Positions 1 through 8,320 of a stretch of DNA of 64,000 bases are shown one piece after another (the first letter of the stretch is position 1; every line of letters starts with the position of its first letter). This DNA is from Neobacillus sp. DY30. Lineage in GTDB: Bacteria > Bacillota > Bacilli > Bacillales > Cytobacillaceae. Below the pieces are notes generated by a model. It was not told where the DNA came from, did no database searches, and saw nothing but the letters and a program-made list of their open reading frames with translations. The DNA is taken from positions 562,001 to 626,000 of the forward strand of contig NZ_CP126093.1 of the NCBI RefSeq assembly GCF_030123065.1, written 5' to 3'. The position numbers and the translations under genes are program-made.

Positions 1-739
1 CATGGGATTGGATTCACTATACATGCTTTTACAAACCTTAATTATTTTCTTTTTAGGGTCAGGTCATATGATTATCGTCAATAAACAGGTAAACTTTTTA
101 ATCTCAGTTGTTGTAATGATTCTTTTTGCCCTTCTTTTATATAAGTTTTTATTTAAAAAGGGTAATCAGCCCATTTACTTTTTATTGCTTGTCGGAATCA
201 TTGTAGGAACATTTTTCTCAAGTTTCTCCACGTTTTTTCAGGTACTGATTGACCCAAATGAATTCCAAATTGTTCAAGACCGCATGTTTGCGAGTTTTAA
301 TAATATCAATTCAGACTTAGTTTGGCTGGCGATTGTACTCGTTGTTCTTGTGATGATTTATGCATGGCGTTTTTTAAAGTATTTGGACGTCCTGTCATTA
401 GGCCGTGATACAGCAATTAATTTAGGGGTTCCATATGATTCGATCGTCAAACAAATGCTAATCATCGTGGCAGTCTTCATCTCCATCTCGACTGCTTTAG
501 TAGGACCCATTACCTTTTTTGGCTTAATTGTTGCCAATCTATCGTATCAATTTTTCAAAACGTACAAACACAATATCCTGATCACTGGAGCCATCCTTAT
601 GAGTATCATCGCTCTTGTAGGCGGACAATGGGTGGTTGAACGAGTGTTTACTTTTTCAACAACGTTAAGTGTCATTATTAACTTTATTGGTGGAGTGTAC
701 TTCATCTATTTACTGCTAAAGGAGAGGAAAGCTGCATGA
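1..739 (+). CDS. yclO: FecCD-type siderophore ABC permease, 5' end outside window
   Basis: This is an integral membrane permease of an iron-siderophore ABC importer. About 245 residues are visible, against roughly 315 for the family, so the first membrane helices lie upstream of the window and the Met codon at position 2 is internal. The visible part has repeated hydrophobic segments and a conserved GPITFFGLIVANL stretch near residues 165-177, typical of the FecCD coupling region. Its stop overlaps the start of the ATPase gene by four bases (ATGA), which indicates translational coupling. The following ATPase and binding protein match the B. subtilis YclP and YclQ petrobactin system closely, so YclO is the likely identity. 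The substrate itself is inferred from that homology. Confidence 0.85.
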   Translation, partial: MGLDSLYMLLQTLIIFFLGSGHMIIVNKQVNFLISVVVMILFALLLYKFLFKKGNQPIYFLLLVGIIVGTFFSSFSTFFQVLIDPNEFQIVQDRMFASFNNINSDLVWLAIVLVVLVMIYAWRFLKYLDVLSLGRDTAINLGVPYDSIVKQMLIIVAVFISISTALVGPITFFGLIVANLSYQFFKTYKHNILITGAILMSIIALVGGQWVVERVFTFSTTLSVIINFIGGVYFIYLLLKERKAA

Positions 740-1497
740 TACAAGTCCGAGCTTTGTCAAAGCTATATGGTAAAAAGTCCGTGGTTGAGGATGTGACCGT
801 CGATATTCAGCCGCGGAAAATCACGAGCTTTATCGGTCCGAACGGGGCAGGTAAATCGACTTTATTATCAATGGTGAGTCGTCTTCTTGATTCAGATACG
901 GGTGAAGTATTGATTGATAAATCCGATGTGAAAAAGATGAAGTCAAATGATTTTGCTAAGAAGGTATCAATCTTAAAACAGTCCAATTATATGAATGTTC
1001 GTCTGACCATTCGCGAGCTCGTATCCTTCGGACGCTTTCCCTATTCGAAGGGGAGGTTAACGGAGGAAGATGAAAAGATTGTTGACCAATCGCTTGAATA
1101 TATGCATTTAACCGATATGCAGGACAGCTTTTTAGATGAATTATCTGGCGGTCAAAGGCAGCGTGCGTTTATCGCGATGGTTATTGCGCAGGATACAGAG
1201 TACATTTTACTGGATGAACCTTTGAATAACTTAGATATGAAACATTCCGTTCAAATTATGAAAATTCTTCGCCGTCTGGTTGATGAGCTTGGAAAAACAG
1301 TCGTCATCGTGCTGCATGATATCAACTTTGCGTCAGTTTATTCAGATAGAATAGTAGCGATGAAAGATGGTAAGGTCGTGAAAGATGGACCTACAGAAGA
1401 AATTATTGAATCAGCCGCATTAAAAGAGATTTACGATATGGATATTCCCATTCAGAAAATGGATGGTTGCAGAATTTGTGTATATTTTAGCTCATAA
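736..1497 (+). CDS. yclP: Siderophore ABC transporter ATP-binding protein (YclP type)
   Basis: This is the ATPase of the iron-siderophore importer. The Walker A motif GPNGAGKST lies near residues 34-42, the signature LSGGQRQR near 136, Walker B YILLDEP near 157 and the H-loop VVIVLHDIN near 192. Its 253 residues are the usual length for the family. The sequence LNNLDMKHSVQIMKILRRL strongly resembles B. subtilis YclP, part of the petrobactin uptake system. The gene overlaps the permease gene by four bases and is followed 18 bases later by the binding-protein gene, so the three form one operon. Fur control is expected for such operons, but its promoter lies outside the window. Confidence 0.93.
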   Translation: MIQVRALSKLYGKKSVVEDVTVDIQPRKITSFIGPNGAGKSTLLSMVSRLLDSDTGEVLIDKSDVKKMKSNDFAKKVSILKQSNYMNVRLTIRELVSFGRFPYSKGRLTEEDEKIVDQSLEYMHLTDMQDSFLDELSGGQRQRAFIAMVIAQDTEYILLDEPLNNLDMKHSVQIMKILRRLVDELGKTVVIVLHDINFASVYSDRIVAMKDGKVVKDGPTEEIIESAALKEIYDMDIPIQKMDGCRICVYFSS

Positions 1498-1515
1498 TAA
1501 AGGGAGAGAAATGTT

Positions 1516-2463
1516 GTGAAAAAGTGGAGTTTATTAGTTTTAATCGTATCGATGTTTTTATTCTTAGCAGCATGCGGGTCAAAGGAAGAAAGTAAGGCAG
1601 AACCAGCTGATACCAAACCGGCAGCGGCTGAAAAAATGACAATTGAACATAAGTATGGGAAAGTAGAAATCGATAAAAATCCAGAAAAAGTAGTCGTTTT
1701 TGATTTTGGGATTTTAGATACATTGGATGAATTAGGAGTGGAAGTTACTGGCGTTCCGCAAGCAGCCATTCCTTCATACTTGGAAAAATATGCAGGTAAG
1801 GAATATACAAATGTAGGAAGCTTAAAAGAGCCGGATTTTGAAGCGATTCATGCGATGCAGCCTGATGTAATTTTCATCTCTGCACGCCAGGCTGAACTAT
1901 ACGACCAATTCGCAGAAATTGCTCCAACTGTTTTTGTAGAATTAGACTATAACAAGTACATGGAGTCATTCGAGAAAAATATGAACCTTGTTGCTGATAT
2001 TTTTGATAAGAAAGAAGAAGTAGCCAGCGCATTAGAAGAGATTAATACAACGGTTGAAGAAGTAAATAAGAAGGCTTCTGAAAATGACAAAAAAGGATTA
2101 ATCGTCTTAGCGAATGAAGGAAAAGTAAGTGCTTATGGACCAAGCTCCCGTTTTGGTGTAATTCATGATGTGTTTGGTTTCGGAGCAGCTGATGAAAAAA
2201 TTGAAGTGTCTACGCATGGTCAAAGCATTACGATGGAATATATTATGGAGACAAACCCAGACGTATTGTTTGTCATTGATCGTAATACAGCAGTAGGCGG
2301 AGAAGCTGGTGCTGAAAAAGTAATCGAAAATGAGCTTGTCAAAAAGACCACTGCCTTTAAAGAAGATAAGATTATTTACTTAAATCCAGATACATGGTAC
2401 CTAAGCGGCGGCGGATTAAAATCTGTAAAGCTGATGGCTGAAGAAATCGAAGCGGCGTTATAA
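1516..2463 (+). CDS. yclQ: Siderophore-binding lipoprotein (YclQ type)
   Basis: This is the extracellular substrate-binding lipoprotein of the siderophore importer, with a periplasmic-binding-protein type III fold (FhuD/TroA-like). The N-terminus is a lipoprotein signal with lipobox LAAC, acylated Cys at residue 20, followed by a charged Lys/Glu linker. The start is the GTG at 1516, with an AGGGAGAG ribosome site eight bases upstream. Conserved features include VVVFDFGILDTLDELG near residue 58 and PDVIFISARQAELY near 115. At 315 residues it has the family's normal length. It is the third gene of the yclOPQ-like operon and is followed at once by a hairpin terminator. Petrobactin specificity is inferred from similarity to YclQ. 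Confidence 0.92.
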   Translation: MKKWSLLVLIVSMFLFLAACGSKEESKAEPADTKPAAAEKMTIEHKYGKVEIDKNPEKVVVFDFGILDTLDELGVEVTGVPQAAIPSYLEKYAGKEYTNVGSLKEPDFEAIHAMQPDVIFISARQAELYDQFAEIAPTVFVELDYNKYMESFEKNMNLVADIFDKKEEVASALEEINTTVEEVNKKASENDKKGLIVLANEGKVSAYGPSSRFGVIHDVFGFGAADEKIEVSTHGQSITMEYIMETNPDVLFVIDRNTAVGGEAGAEKVIENELVKKTTAFKEDKIIYLNPDTWYLSGGGLKSVKLMAEEIEAAL

Positions 2464-2469
2464 AATATG

Positions 2470-2500
2470 AGCCAGGTTTGATACCTGGCTTTACTTTTAG
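2470..2500 (+). terminator. Rho-independent terminator after yclQ-like gene
   Basis: An eight-base-pair stem (AGCCAGGT with ACCTGGCT, loop TTGAT) is followed by a short T-rich stretch. It starts seven bases after the yclQ stop and separates the uptake operon from the next small gene. Confidence 0.7.
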
Positions 2501-2512
2501 GGAGGGATATTA

Positions 2513-2818
2513 ATGTTCTATCAGGTTAGAAGGATTGTAGTCAAAGAGGGATTTAGCGATCAGGTGGTCGCGAACTTTTCAAACCGAGGCGGTTTGTTGG
2601 CTCAACGTCCTGGATATATCGGCAGACAGATTTTGGTTAAGAAGGTACGCCGCGGCGAAGAGGAAGTTATGATTATGGTTCAATGGGAATCTGAAGAGGA
2701 TTGGAAAAACTGGGAGAAGAGCCCCGAGCATATTGCCGGTCATAAGGCGAAGCCAAAGGCAGAGAAGCCTGAGTATATTATTGAAACTAGTCATGATCTT
2801 TATTATGTAAAAGGTTAA
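2513..2818 (+). CDS. IsdG/HmoA-like heme-degrading monooxygenase family protein
   Basis: This 101-residue protein belongs to the ABM/IsdG ferredoxin-like dimeric fold that includes the heme monooxygenases IsdG and HmoA. The IsdG triad is Asn7, Trp67 and His77. Here Trp67 (in KNWEKSPEH) and His77 (in IAGHKAK) sit at exactly those positions, but residue 7 is Arg (QVRRIVV). The Asn that contacts the heme distal ligand is therefore missing, so activity may be altered or lost. It has its own GGGAGG ribosome site. It lies directly downstream of a siderophore uptake operon, which supports a role in iron or heme handling. An antibiotic-biosynthesis-monooxygenase-like enzyme with another substrate is the alternative. 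Confidence 0.75.
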   Translation: MFYQVRRIVVKEGFSDQVVANFSNRGGLLAQRPGYIGRQILVKKVRRGEEEVMIMVQWESEEDWKNWEKSPEHIAGHKAKPKAEKPEYIIETSHDLYYVKG

Positions 2819-2831
2819 GTTTTTATACGAG

Positions 2832-2885
2832 AGAGGCTGACGCGATTTTTCACTTAGTGTGAACGAAGCGTGTCAGCCTCTTTGT
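2832..2885. terminator. Bidirectional terminator hairpin
   Basis: A long inverted repeat (GAGGCTGACGCG pairing with CGTGTCAGCCTC) has a 24-base loop and a T-run on the plus side. It lies between two convergent genes and probably terminates both. Confidence 0.7.
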
Positions 2886-3371
2886 TTATTCTTTTTCAAT
2901 TTCTACGTTATGCTCTTTTGCCAATTCATCAAGTTTATCGTTATAATCTTCGATTTGTAGACGTCCTTCTTCGAGAAGTTGATTGGCTTCTTCGATTATA
3001 CTAGCATCTTGTTTCTCAATGGCTTCAATAATTTTTTCAAATGCGCTAAATTGGAGTTTTGCACCAGATAGGTAGATTTCGTGGATCTCCTTCAGTTCAT
3101 CTGTTTCAATCCGAACGGATTCGAGTTCAGAAATTAAATCCGTATAGTTTGGAATAACCTCGTTTACCAAGGCATCATACATGGTCTGATCATCAGTATA
3201 ATTAGCCCCTGCTACACCTTCATAAGCGGCAACAGCCTTATCCTCCAATGTTTGCGCCGTTTTCAACTCCTCATTTACATAATTTAAAATGTCATCCTGA
3301 ACAGGCCCCCCACAGCCAGTAAGTATAAGCAATACGCCAAACAATGCTGCTGCCAACACCCGCTTCACCAT
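2886..3371 (-). CDS. Helical (coiled-coil) lipoprotein of unknown function
   Basis: The protein is about 161 residues long from the Met codon at 3371. That start is preferred because GGAGGTGG lies seven bases upstream, while the longer reading frame (to 3428) has no ribosome site. The N-terminus MVKRVLAAALFGVLLILTGC is a lipoprotein signal with lipobox LTGC. The rest is acidic and strongly helical, with repeated Glu/Leu/Ile-rich segments (SELESVRIETDELKEIHEIY and IEAIEKQDASIIEEANQLLE) that suggest a coiled-coil or helical bundle. I do not recognise the family beyond small Bacillus lipoproteins of this kind. It is transcribed alone and ends at a shared bidirectional terminator. Confidence 0.75.
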   Translation of the reverse strand: MVKRVLAAALFGVLLILTGCGGPVQDDILNYVNEELKTAQTLEDKAVAAYEGVAGANYTDDQTMYDALVNEVIPNYTDLISELESVRIETDELKEIHEIYLSGAKLQFSAFEKIIEAIEKQDASIIEEANQLLEEGRLQIEDYNDKLDELAKEHNVEIEKE

Positions 3372-3457
3372 AACCCCACCTCCATCGACCATTATATGAA
3401 CCACCGGAAGTCCACTATGTATGAACAAAATTTAAAAAATGGAAATAAGTGTAAAAA

Positions 3458-3518
3458 TGTCCACCTGGGGTGGAAAGTGTCCACGAGCGGTGCCTGTCAC
3501 CTTTTATTGTCACCTTTT
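3458..3518 (-). repeat. Dispersed GGTGCCTGTCACC repeat, copy 1
   Basis: This copy carries the module GTCCACCTGGGGTGGA, then GTGTCCACGAGCGGTGCC, then TGTCACC. It is in the opposite orientation to copies at 8199, 11505 and 26914. It lies just upstream of the start of the minus-strand lipoprotein gene and ahead of the zinc-ribbon gene. Confidence 0.75.
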
Positions 3519-3575
3519 TTGTAAATTCATCATTAAATAATGAGACAAGACTATTATGGATAGGGATGGATTGCA

Positions 3576-3740
3576 ATGGCAAAGAGGAACAGAGGGAAAA
3601 CGATTAACTATCTTCCGTCCAGAGGGCGTGGGGCATGTCCGTTGTGCGGGAGGACAAGGATAAAGCTGTTATATCCGTTTAAATATGAAACAAATCAAAC
3701 TGTGAAGGTATGCAAAAACTGCCGGTTAAAAAAATACTAA
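3576..3740 (+). CDS. Small zinc-ribbon protein, 54 residues
   Basis: This short reading frame begins MAKRNRGKTINYL and ends with a stop at 3738-3740. It carries two Cys pairs, CPLC at residues 21-24 and CKNC at 46-49, with 21 residues between them, the pattern of a four-Cys zinc ribbon. The protein is very basic (Arg/Lys-rich at both ends), as in small nucleic-acid or ribosome-associated proteins. A purine-rich AGGGATGG lies upstream as a weak ribosome site, and a well-formed terminator begins six bases after the stop, which supports it as a real transcription unit. I do not recognise a named family, and no function is claimed. Confidence 0.7.
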   Translation: MAKRNRGKTINYLPSRGRGACPLCGRTRIKLLYPFKYETNQTVKVCKNCRLKKY

Positions 3741-3745
3741 ATCAC

Positions 3746-3778
3746 AAGTTCCTAGGGTGTTTCCTTAGGAACTTTTAT
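3746..3778 (+). terminator. Terminator after zinc-ribbon gene
   Basis: A nine-base-pair stem (AAGTTCCTA with TAGGAACTT) is followed by TTTATT. It begins six bases after the stop codon of the small zinc-ribbon gene. Confidence 0.75.
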
Positions 3779-4021
3779 TATGACTTAAAGGTAATTATCA
3801 AGATAGGTCTAGAAAATATTAGATTGGCAAATGATTCTTTTTGTAAAAAAGTTTATTGCCAGTGGTAATGTATAACTATTTTCCTATAAATACTGTTAAT
3901 TATTATATTTTTTCGGGAAAAAGGTTGGATGGTATTTTATTTACAGCGATATTAAAATAGTTTTACGTTATAAAAATACAAATAAAATAATAAAAATACA
4001 TATGGGGTATGGAGGATCAAA

Positions 4022-6400
4022 ATGAAGAAGAAACGGATTGCAGGAATTTTGGCTGTTAGTTTACTTACGGCTGTTCCCTTTTCTACGGGTTTTGCTGAAG
4101 GTCCAAAGTGGACGAACGTAAATGTAATAGAAGAGCAGGATGGAAGCAAGTTTAATAGTGAAAACTATGACTTTATAAAATTCTCACAAATCGGGGCAAA
4201 ATTAACAGAGATTGCAAAACAATCCAATCGTGTAAAAGTAGAAGTCCGCGGTACATCTGCAGATGGTCATCCTCTTTATGTCGTGACGATCGCTGACCCA
4301 ACTACACAAGGGAAGTTTGGAAAAATCCAGTCTCTTAGAAAACAAATGTTTAAGAATCCTGGTAAGGCTCAGGATTGGATTAATAATAATCCTGACTTTA
4401 AAGTACCGATTATGATCAATGGTTCCATTCATGGTACTGAGTTTGTTGGAAGTGATGCGGTTATGCAATTAATCGAACGCTTTGCTACACAGAATGACGC
4501 AGAGACGAAAAATATTTTAGAGAATAATATTCTTATTTTTAACGTGGTACAGAATCCTGATGGCCGTGTTGAGGCAACTCGTTTTAATGGGGAGGGTATT
4601 GATTTAAACCGTGACTTTATCACCCAGTCTCAGCCTGAAACGAAAGAAACGGTGGAATTAATTAAAGAATGGAATCCAATGGTTTTCCTTGATACACATG
4701 GATATGTTAAGAATTATGGGCCAAATCTGCAGGGGTTAATTGAACCATGTACGCCGCCACATAATCCTAACTATGAGTATGACCTTTATAATAAGTGGGC
4801 CGTGGATCAGGCAAAAGCAATGGAAGCAGAGATTATGGGAGACAAGGACAGCTATACAGGCAATCTGTATCAAAGTATGGAGGGAGTTTACGTACCACAG
4901 CGTGATGATGCTGCTGGCTGGGACGATTATCCGCCAATCTTTACACCAATGTATGCGATGTACCATGGGGCTTACGGTCATACATTAGAAGCTCCAACAA
5001 ACGACTTGGACGGAGTACGCTGGATGTATAATGCGATTATGGGTGCCTTAAATTTCGCAACGGAAAATAAGCAAGGTATGATTAATGACCAAATCGAAAT
5101 GTTTAAACGCGGCATTAATTTTGATCATCCTTTCCATGAAGAAGGATTTTTCCCTAACGCTTATATTCTACCGGTTGATGAAAAAGATCCAACGGTAACC
5201 AATAAGGCAGTAAATCATTTACTTAATAACGATATTGAGGTAAAAGAAGCAACGAAGGCATTTACAGTGGAGGGAAAAACCTATCCTAAAGGAACGTATC
5301 TTGTTCAGATGGACCAAGCGAAGGCTGGTTTAGCAAACACGATGCTATGGGATGGTGAGGACATCTCTAACGATACACCGGCTATGTATGATATCTCCGC
5401 ATGGAGCCTGCCGGAGCTTTGGGGCTTTAAGGCAGTTGAAGCGTTCAGTCCTGTCGATGTTACAGTTAAACAGGTAAACCAAGTTACAGTTCAAGGAGCA
5501 GTTACAGGTAAAGGTCCTTTCGTTATTCCTAATAGCTCTGTTAAAGCCATTGAGTTAGTCAATAAACTGCTTAAGCAAGGAGTAACTGTATCCCGTGATG
5601 ACAAGGGTAACTTTTATACAAATGCAGACGCAAATAAAATCTCAGCAGCAGTGAAAGAATCAGGTCTGCAAATCGGATCAATTGCAAGTGTACCAGGCGA
5701 AGCAAATGCCGTATTCAACTTGCAGGTAGCCATTCTCAAGGACGGAGGAATGGGGAAAGTCCAATCTCATAGCGGAACAAAACTTGCCTTGAAGAGACTA
5801 GGTTTTGAAGTAACTGAAGTAACGCCTGTTGAAGTAGCTGAAAAAGGTTTAGAAGGCTTTGATGTTTTTGTATACAGTGGAACAGAGAACCTTATTTCTA
5901 CAAGATTATCAGAAGCAAACAAAGAATTTGGCTTCCAAAATGCTGGCCAATTTACCGCTTTTAAGAATAATGTTACGAAGTTTGTAGACCAAGGCGGCAA
6001 ATACATTGCAGTTGGAGCAGGGGCATCCAATGCAACAAAAACATTGGAATTGACTGATAATGTAATAAATAGTGCTGGATCAAACAGTAACGGTATTGTG
6101 AAGGTCAATTATGCTGGTACTGGATTAACAGCAGGCTATGACGGGGACGATCTTGGTTTTGTCTATCGCCCGGCATGGTATGATGTAAAGGGAAATGATG
6201 AAATCGCAGCAACATTGTTTGACACAGATGACTTCTTTGTAGCTGGCCACTGGATCAATAAAAAAGCCGATGCTAAGGGTAAGGCGGTAATTGTAAAAGA
6301 AGAACAAAAAGATGTTACCCTTATTAGCTTAGAAGCAGGATTCCGTGATCATACAGACTACCTGTTCAGACTTCTATCCAATGCAATCTTTGAAAAATAA
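4022..6400 (+). CDS. Secreted M14-family zinc carboxypeptidase
   Basis: This is an exported zinc metallopeptidase of the M14 carboxypeptidase family, 792 residues. A Sec signal peptide (about residues 1-26) ends at GFAEG. The zinc ligands are visible as H137-x-x-E140 in SIHGTEF and H226 in FLDTHGY. The substrate-carboxylate Asn-Arg pair is N196-R197 in DLNRDF, and the catalytic Glu is E323 in GHTLEAPT. The catalytic domain ends near residue 350. The remaining 440 residues form a long C-terminal region, of which about 550-780 resembles a glutamine-amidotransferase-like fold (VFVYSGTENL, KYIAVGAGAS). The gene has its own GGAGG site at 4012, stands alone and ends in a strong terminator. The natural peptide or cell-wall substrate is unknown. 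Confidence 0.9.
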   Translation: MKKKRIAGILAVSLLTAVPFSTGFAEGPKWTNVNVIEEQDGSKFNSENYDFIKFSQIGAKLTEIAKQSNRVKVEVRGTSADGHPLYVVTIADPTTQGKFGKIQSLRKQMFKNPGKAQDWINNNPDFKVPIMINGSIHGTEFVGSDAVMQLIERFATQNDAETKNILENNILIFNVVQNPDGRVEATRFNGEGIDLNRDFITQSQPETKETVELIKEWNPMVFLDTHGYVKNYGPNLQGLIEPCTPPHNPNYEYDLYNKWAVDQAKAMEAEIMGDKDSYTGNLYQSMEGVYVPQRDDAAGWDDYPPIFTPMYAMYHGAYGHTLEAPTNDLDGVRWMYNAIMGALNFATENKQGMINDQIEMFKRGINFDHPFHEEGFFPNAYILPVDEKDPTVTNKAVNHLLNNDIEVKEATKAFTVEGKTYPKGTYLVQMDQAKAGLANTMLWDGEDISNDTPAMYDISAWSLPELWGFKAVEAFSPVDVTVKQVNQVTVQGAVTGKGPFVIPNSSVKAIELVNKLLKQGVTVSRDDKGNFYTNADANKISAAVKESGLQIGSIASVPGEANAVFNLQVAILKDGGMGKVQSHSGTKLALKRLGFEVTEVTPVEVAEKGLEGFDVFVYSGTENLISTRLSEANKEFGFQNAGQFTAFKNNVTKFVDQGGKYIAVGAGASNATKTLELTDNVINSAGSNSNGIVKVNYAGTGLTAGYDGDDLGFVYRPAWYDVKGNDEIAATLFDTDDFFVAGHWINKKADAKGKAVIVKEEQKDVTLISLEAGFRDHTDYLFRLLSNAIFEK

Positions 6401-6409
6401 TTATGAGCA

Positions 6410-6445
6410 AAGCCTGGTTCTGCTATGAACCAGGCTTGTTTTTTT
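6410..6445 (+). terminator. Strong terminator after M14 peptidase gene
   Basis: A perfect eleven-base-pair stem (AAGCCTGGTTC with GAACCAGGCTT, loop TGCTAT) is followed by GTTTTTTT. Confidence 0.9.
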
Positions 6446-6483
6446 AAAGCTATCAAAATAGTAAATTTATGCAGGATCATTTT

Positions 6484-7260
6484 TTAATCAAACTTTGGTG
6501 ACATACAAGGTGTGGAATAACCATAGCAGTGGAAACCGTGCTTTTCTAGAATAGGTTTGCTCATAGAACTGGCGTCGACGATCAATAACGGATAATCTTT
6601 CTGTGAAGCTTCATGTGCACGGATTGCCAGAAGTGAACTGTATAAACCTCTCGTGCGGTAATCAGCGAGGGTTGAGCCTCCCCAAAGGCTGGCGAATGGT
6701 GTGCCCGTATGAAGGTACATCCAGGCAGCACTGACAATTTTTCCATCAACATAGGCACCGTAGAGGGAAAGGTGTGCGGAACTGTCATTAAAATCCCTGA
6801 CAAGACGCTGACCTAATTCTTGATAATTAACATTCCATACCTCTTCTTCTAGTTTGATAATGTCCCAGATATTCTGTTCAGTCGTTAGTCTTTTCACTTC
6901 AGGAAGGATCCTAGTTTCGAGCAGCTGATTCGTCTCCGTTAAGTCAGAAATCATAAGTGCCTCTGATTCTTCAAGTGTGAACCCTTTTTTTCGCAATCTC
7001 TCTTTCAAATCTGAAGGTTGGTCGTAATCAAAAACCTTCCATTCGAATTGCTGTTTTAGATTTCTATAGTAAGTAATTTGTTCTTCTATGACTTTGTCTG
7101 CATTAGATTCGTCCATTTCCGAGTAGGAAATAAACCCAGGTTCATTCGATAATGAAACCTTTCTGATGACAGAATCGGTCCTCTCTCTTCGAGAATCAGG
7201 CTCAATTATTCCTATCCTTAAATGCTGGTTAAAAAGAGCTAGTATTGTATTTCTGTCCAT
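6484..7260 (-). CDS. GNAT-family N-acetyltransferase
   Basis: The 258-residue protein has a C-terminal GNAT fold from about residue 125 to the end. The segments GAYVDGKIVSAAWMYLH (beta4), RTRGLYSSLLAIRAHE (acetyl-CoA-binding motif A with R-x-R-G-L) and ILEKHGFHCYGY (motif B, final strand) are clear. The N-terminal half is a helical extension seen in two-domain GNAT proteins. The start at 7260 has an AGAGGAGG ribosome site six bases upstream. The gene stands alone, facing the M14 peptidase gene and divergent from the next gene. The acceptor substrate cannot be told from the sequence. Confidence 0.85.
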   Translation of the reverse strand: MDRNTILALFNQHLRIGIIEPDSRRERTDSVIRKVSLSNEPGFISYSEMDESNADKVIEEQITYYRNLKQQFEWKVFDYDQPSDLKERLRKKGFTLEESEALMISDLTETNQLLETRILPEVKRLTTEQNIWDIIKLEEEVWNVNYQELGQRLVRDFNDSSAHLSLYGAYVDGKIVSAAWMYLHTGTPFASLWGGSTLADYRTRGLYSSLLAIRAHEASQKDYPLLIVDASSMSKPILEKHGFHCYGYSTPCMSPKFD

Positions 7261-7340
7261 AAAAAACCTCCTCTAAAAATAAACAAAAGAGAACGATTTC
7301 ATCATATAACAATTTTTTCCTAATTAGTAGAAGTTTTATT

Positions 7341-7368
7341 TTGATTTTTTAAAAGATTTAGATATGAT
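7341..7368 (+). promoter_or_regulatory. Likely sigma-A promoter
   Basis: TTGATT at 7341 and TATGAT at 7363 are 16 bases apart and lie 45 bases before the start of the membrane-anchored protein at 7413. Confidence 0.5.
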
Positions 7369-7412
7369 AGTACAGGATTGTATCGAGAAAATATAAAATG
7401 CGGGGAAACAGT

Positions 7413-8192
7413 ATGAAAAAAGTTCTGTTGATTATTGGGATACTTGTTGGTTTAGTAGTTTTATCACCATTTTTACTGTTAGGGGTATATGCTTTAGATT
7501 TTGTCTATTATGGTGCGAATGAAGGGAAAGCAGAAAAGGCTGCATTGGAATATTTGAAAGAGAAGTATGGTGAGCGTTTTGAAATAGAAGATGTGGAATA
7601 CAATAAAATCTTAGGTGATATGGAGGGAGGTTATACTCTTTCTGTACACCCAGCCGAAAGTCCTGATATTACTTTCACAGTAGAGGCTAATGAGAAATAT
7701 CAAGTGACAAGAGAACAATATAAAGAAACCAATTGGTCCGCACAATTTAGGAAAGAAATGATCCCAATCATTGAAACCCTCTTTCACGGAACAGGTGGAC
7801 CCTATGTCTACGGTTCCTTTCCAAAGGAGATAGAGGACAAGTACCAATTTGAAGACAGCTATCAAAAAATCTATAATGAGAATCCTCATCAAAGCTTTGA
7901 AAGTATCCATATAGTAAATTTTGAGGATTCTTTCGAAAAGGATAAAGAGTATCAAAGAATTTATCAGTTATGGGAAACTATCAAGAACAGACAAGTTAGC
8001 GATAGTGTTATTAGAATAGAATATTATCCAAAAGAACTAATGAAAAAACTTAAAACCTATCCAGATTTAAACGAATTTGAAAATAACCATCGGCAAGAAA
8101 TGACCCGAAGCTGTAGATTCTCCAAACAAGAAGTGCAAGACAAACCAATCACATCCCCAAGAGATATAGAAGCGTTTTGCAGAGAACTGTAA
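7413..8192 (+). CDS. Membrane-anchored protein of unknown function
   Basis: The protein starts at the second Met (7413) because GGGGAAAC lies just upstream; an earlier Met at 7398 has no ribosome site. One N-terminal transmembrane segment (KVLLIIGILVGLVVLSPFLL) is followed by an extracytoplasmic domain of about 230 residues. That domain begins AEKAALEYLKEKYGERFEIEDVEYNK, a pattern seen in Bacillus YfjL-like proteins that resemble immunity or inhibitor-type lipoproteins, but the match is loose. There are no recognisable catalytic motifs. A single Cys pair (residues about 233 and 256) near the C-terminus could form a disulfide. The gene stands alone and its stop is directly followed by a copy of the dispersed repeat. 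Function unknown. Confidence 0.75.
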   Translation: MKKVLLIIGILVGLVVLSPFLLLGVYALDFVYYGANEGKAEKAALEYLKEKYGERFEIEDVEYNKILGDMEGGYTLSVHPAESPDITFTVEANEKYQVTREQYKETNWSAQFRKEMIPIIETLFHGTGGPYVYGSFPKEIEDKYQFEDSYQKIYNENPHQSFESIHIVNFEDSFEKDKEYQRIYQLWETIKNRQVSDSVIRIEYYPKELMKKLKTYPDLNEFENNHRQEMTRSCRFSKQEVQDKPITSPRDIEAFCREL

Positions 8193-8198
8193 AAAAGG

Positions 8199-8275
8199 TC
8201 GGTGCCTGTCACCGAGGGTTTTGCTCGGTGACAGGCCCCGCTCGTGGACACTGTCCACCTCAGGCGGACAGTGTA
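8199..8275 (+). repeat. Dispersed GGTGCCTGTCACC repeat, copy 2 (two hairpins)
   Basis: Hairpin one pairs CGGTGCCTGTCACCGAG with CTCGGTGACAGGCCCCG around a GGTTTTG loop. The linker CTCGTGG follows. Hairpin two pairs ACACTGTCC with GGACAGTGT. It starts seven bases after a stop codon, and a conventional terminator follows it. Confidence 0.85.
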
Positions 8276-8280
8276 TGCAA

Positions 8281-8319
8281 AAAAAGGATTGAGCATGTTA
8301 CATTGCTCAATCCTTTTTT
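8281..8319. terminator. Bidirectional terminator
   Basis: A fifteen-base-pair perfect stem (AAAAAGGATTGAGCA with its complement, loop of eight bases) lies between convergent genes and has a T-run on each strand. The metS stop codon is two bases beyond it. Confidence 0.9.
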
Positions 8320-8320
8320 G

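Noticed and set aside
1452..1769. Minus-strand frame of 105 codons over the yclQ-like gene
   Set aside because: It is antisense to a clear lipoprotein gene, has no ribosome site and no recognisable protein pattern.
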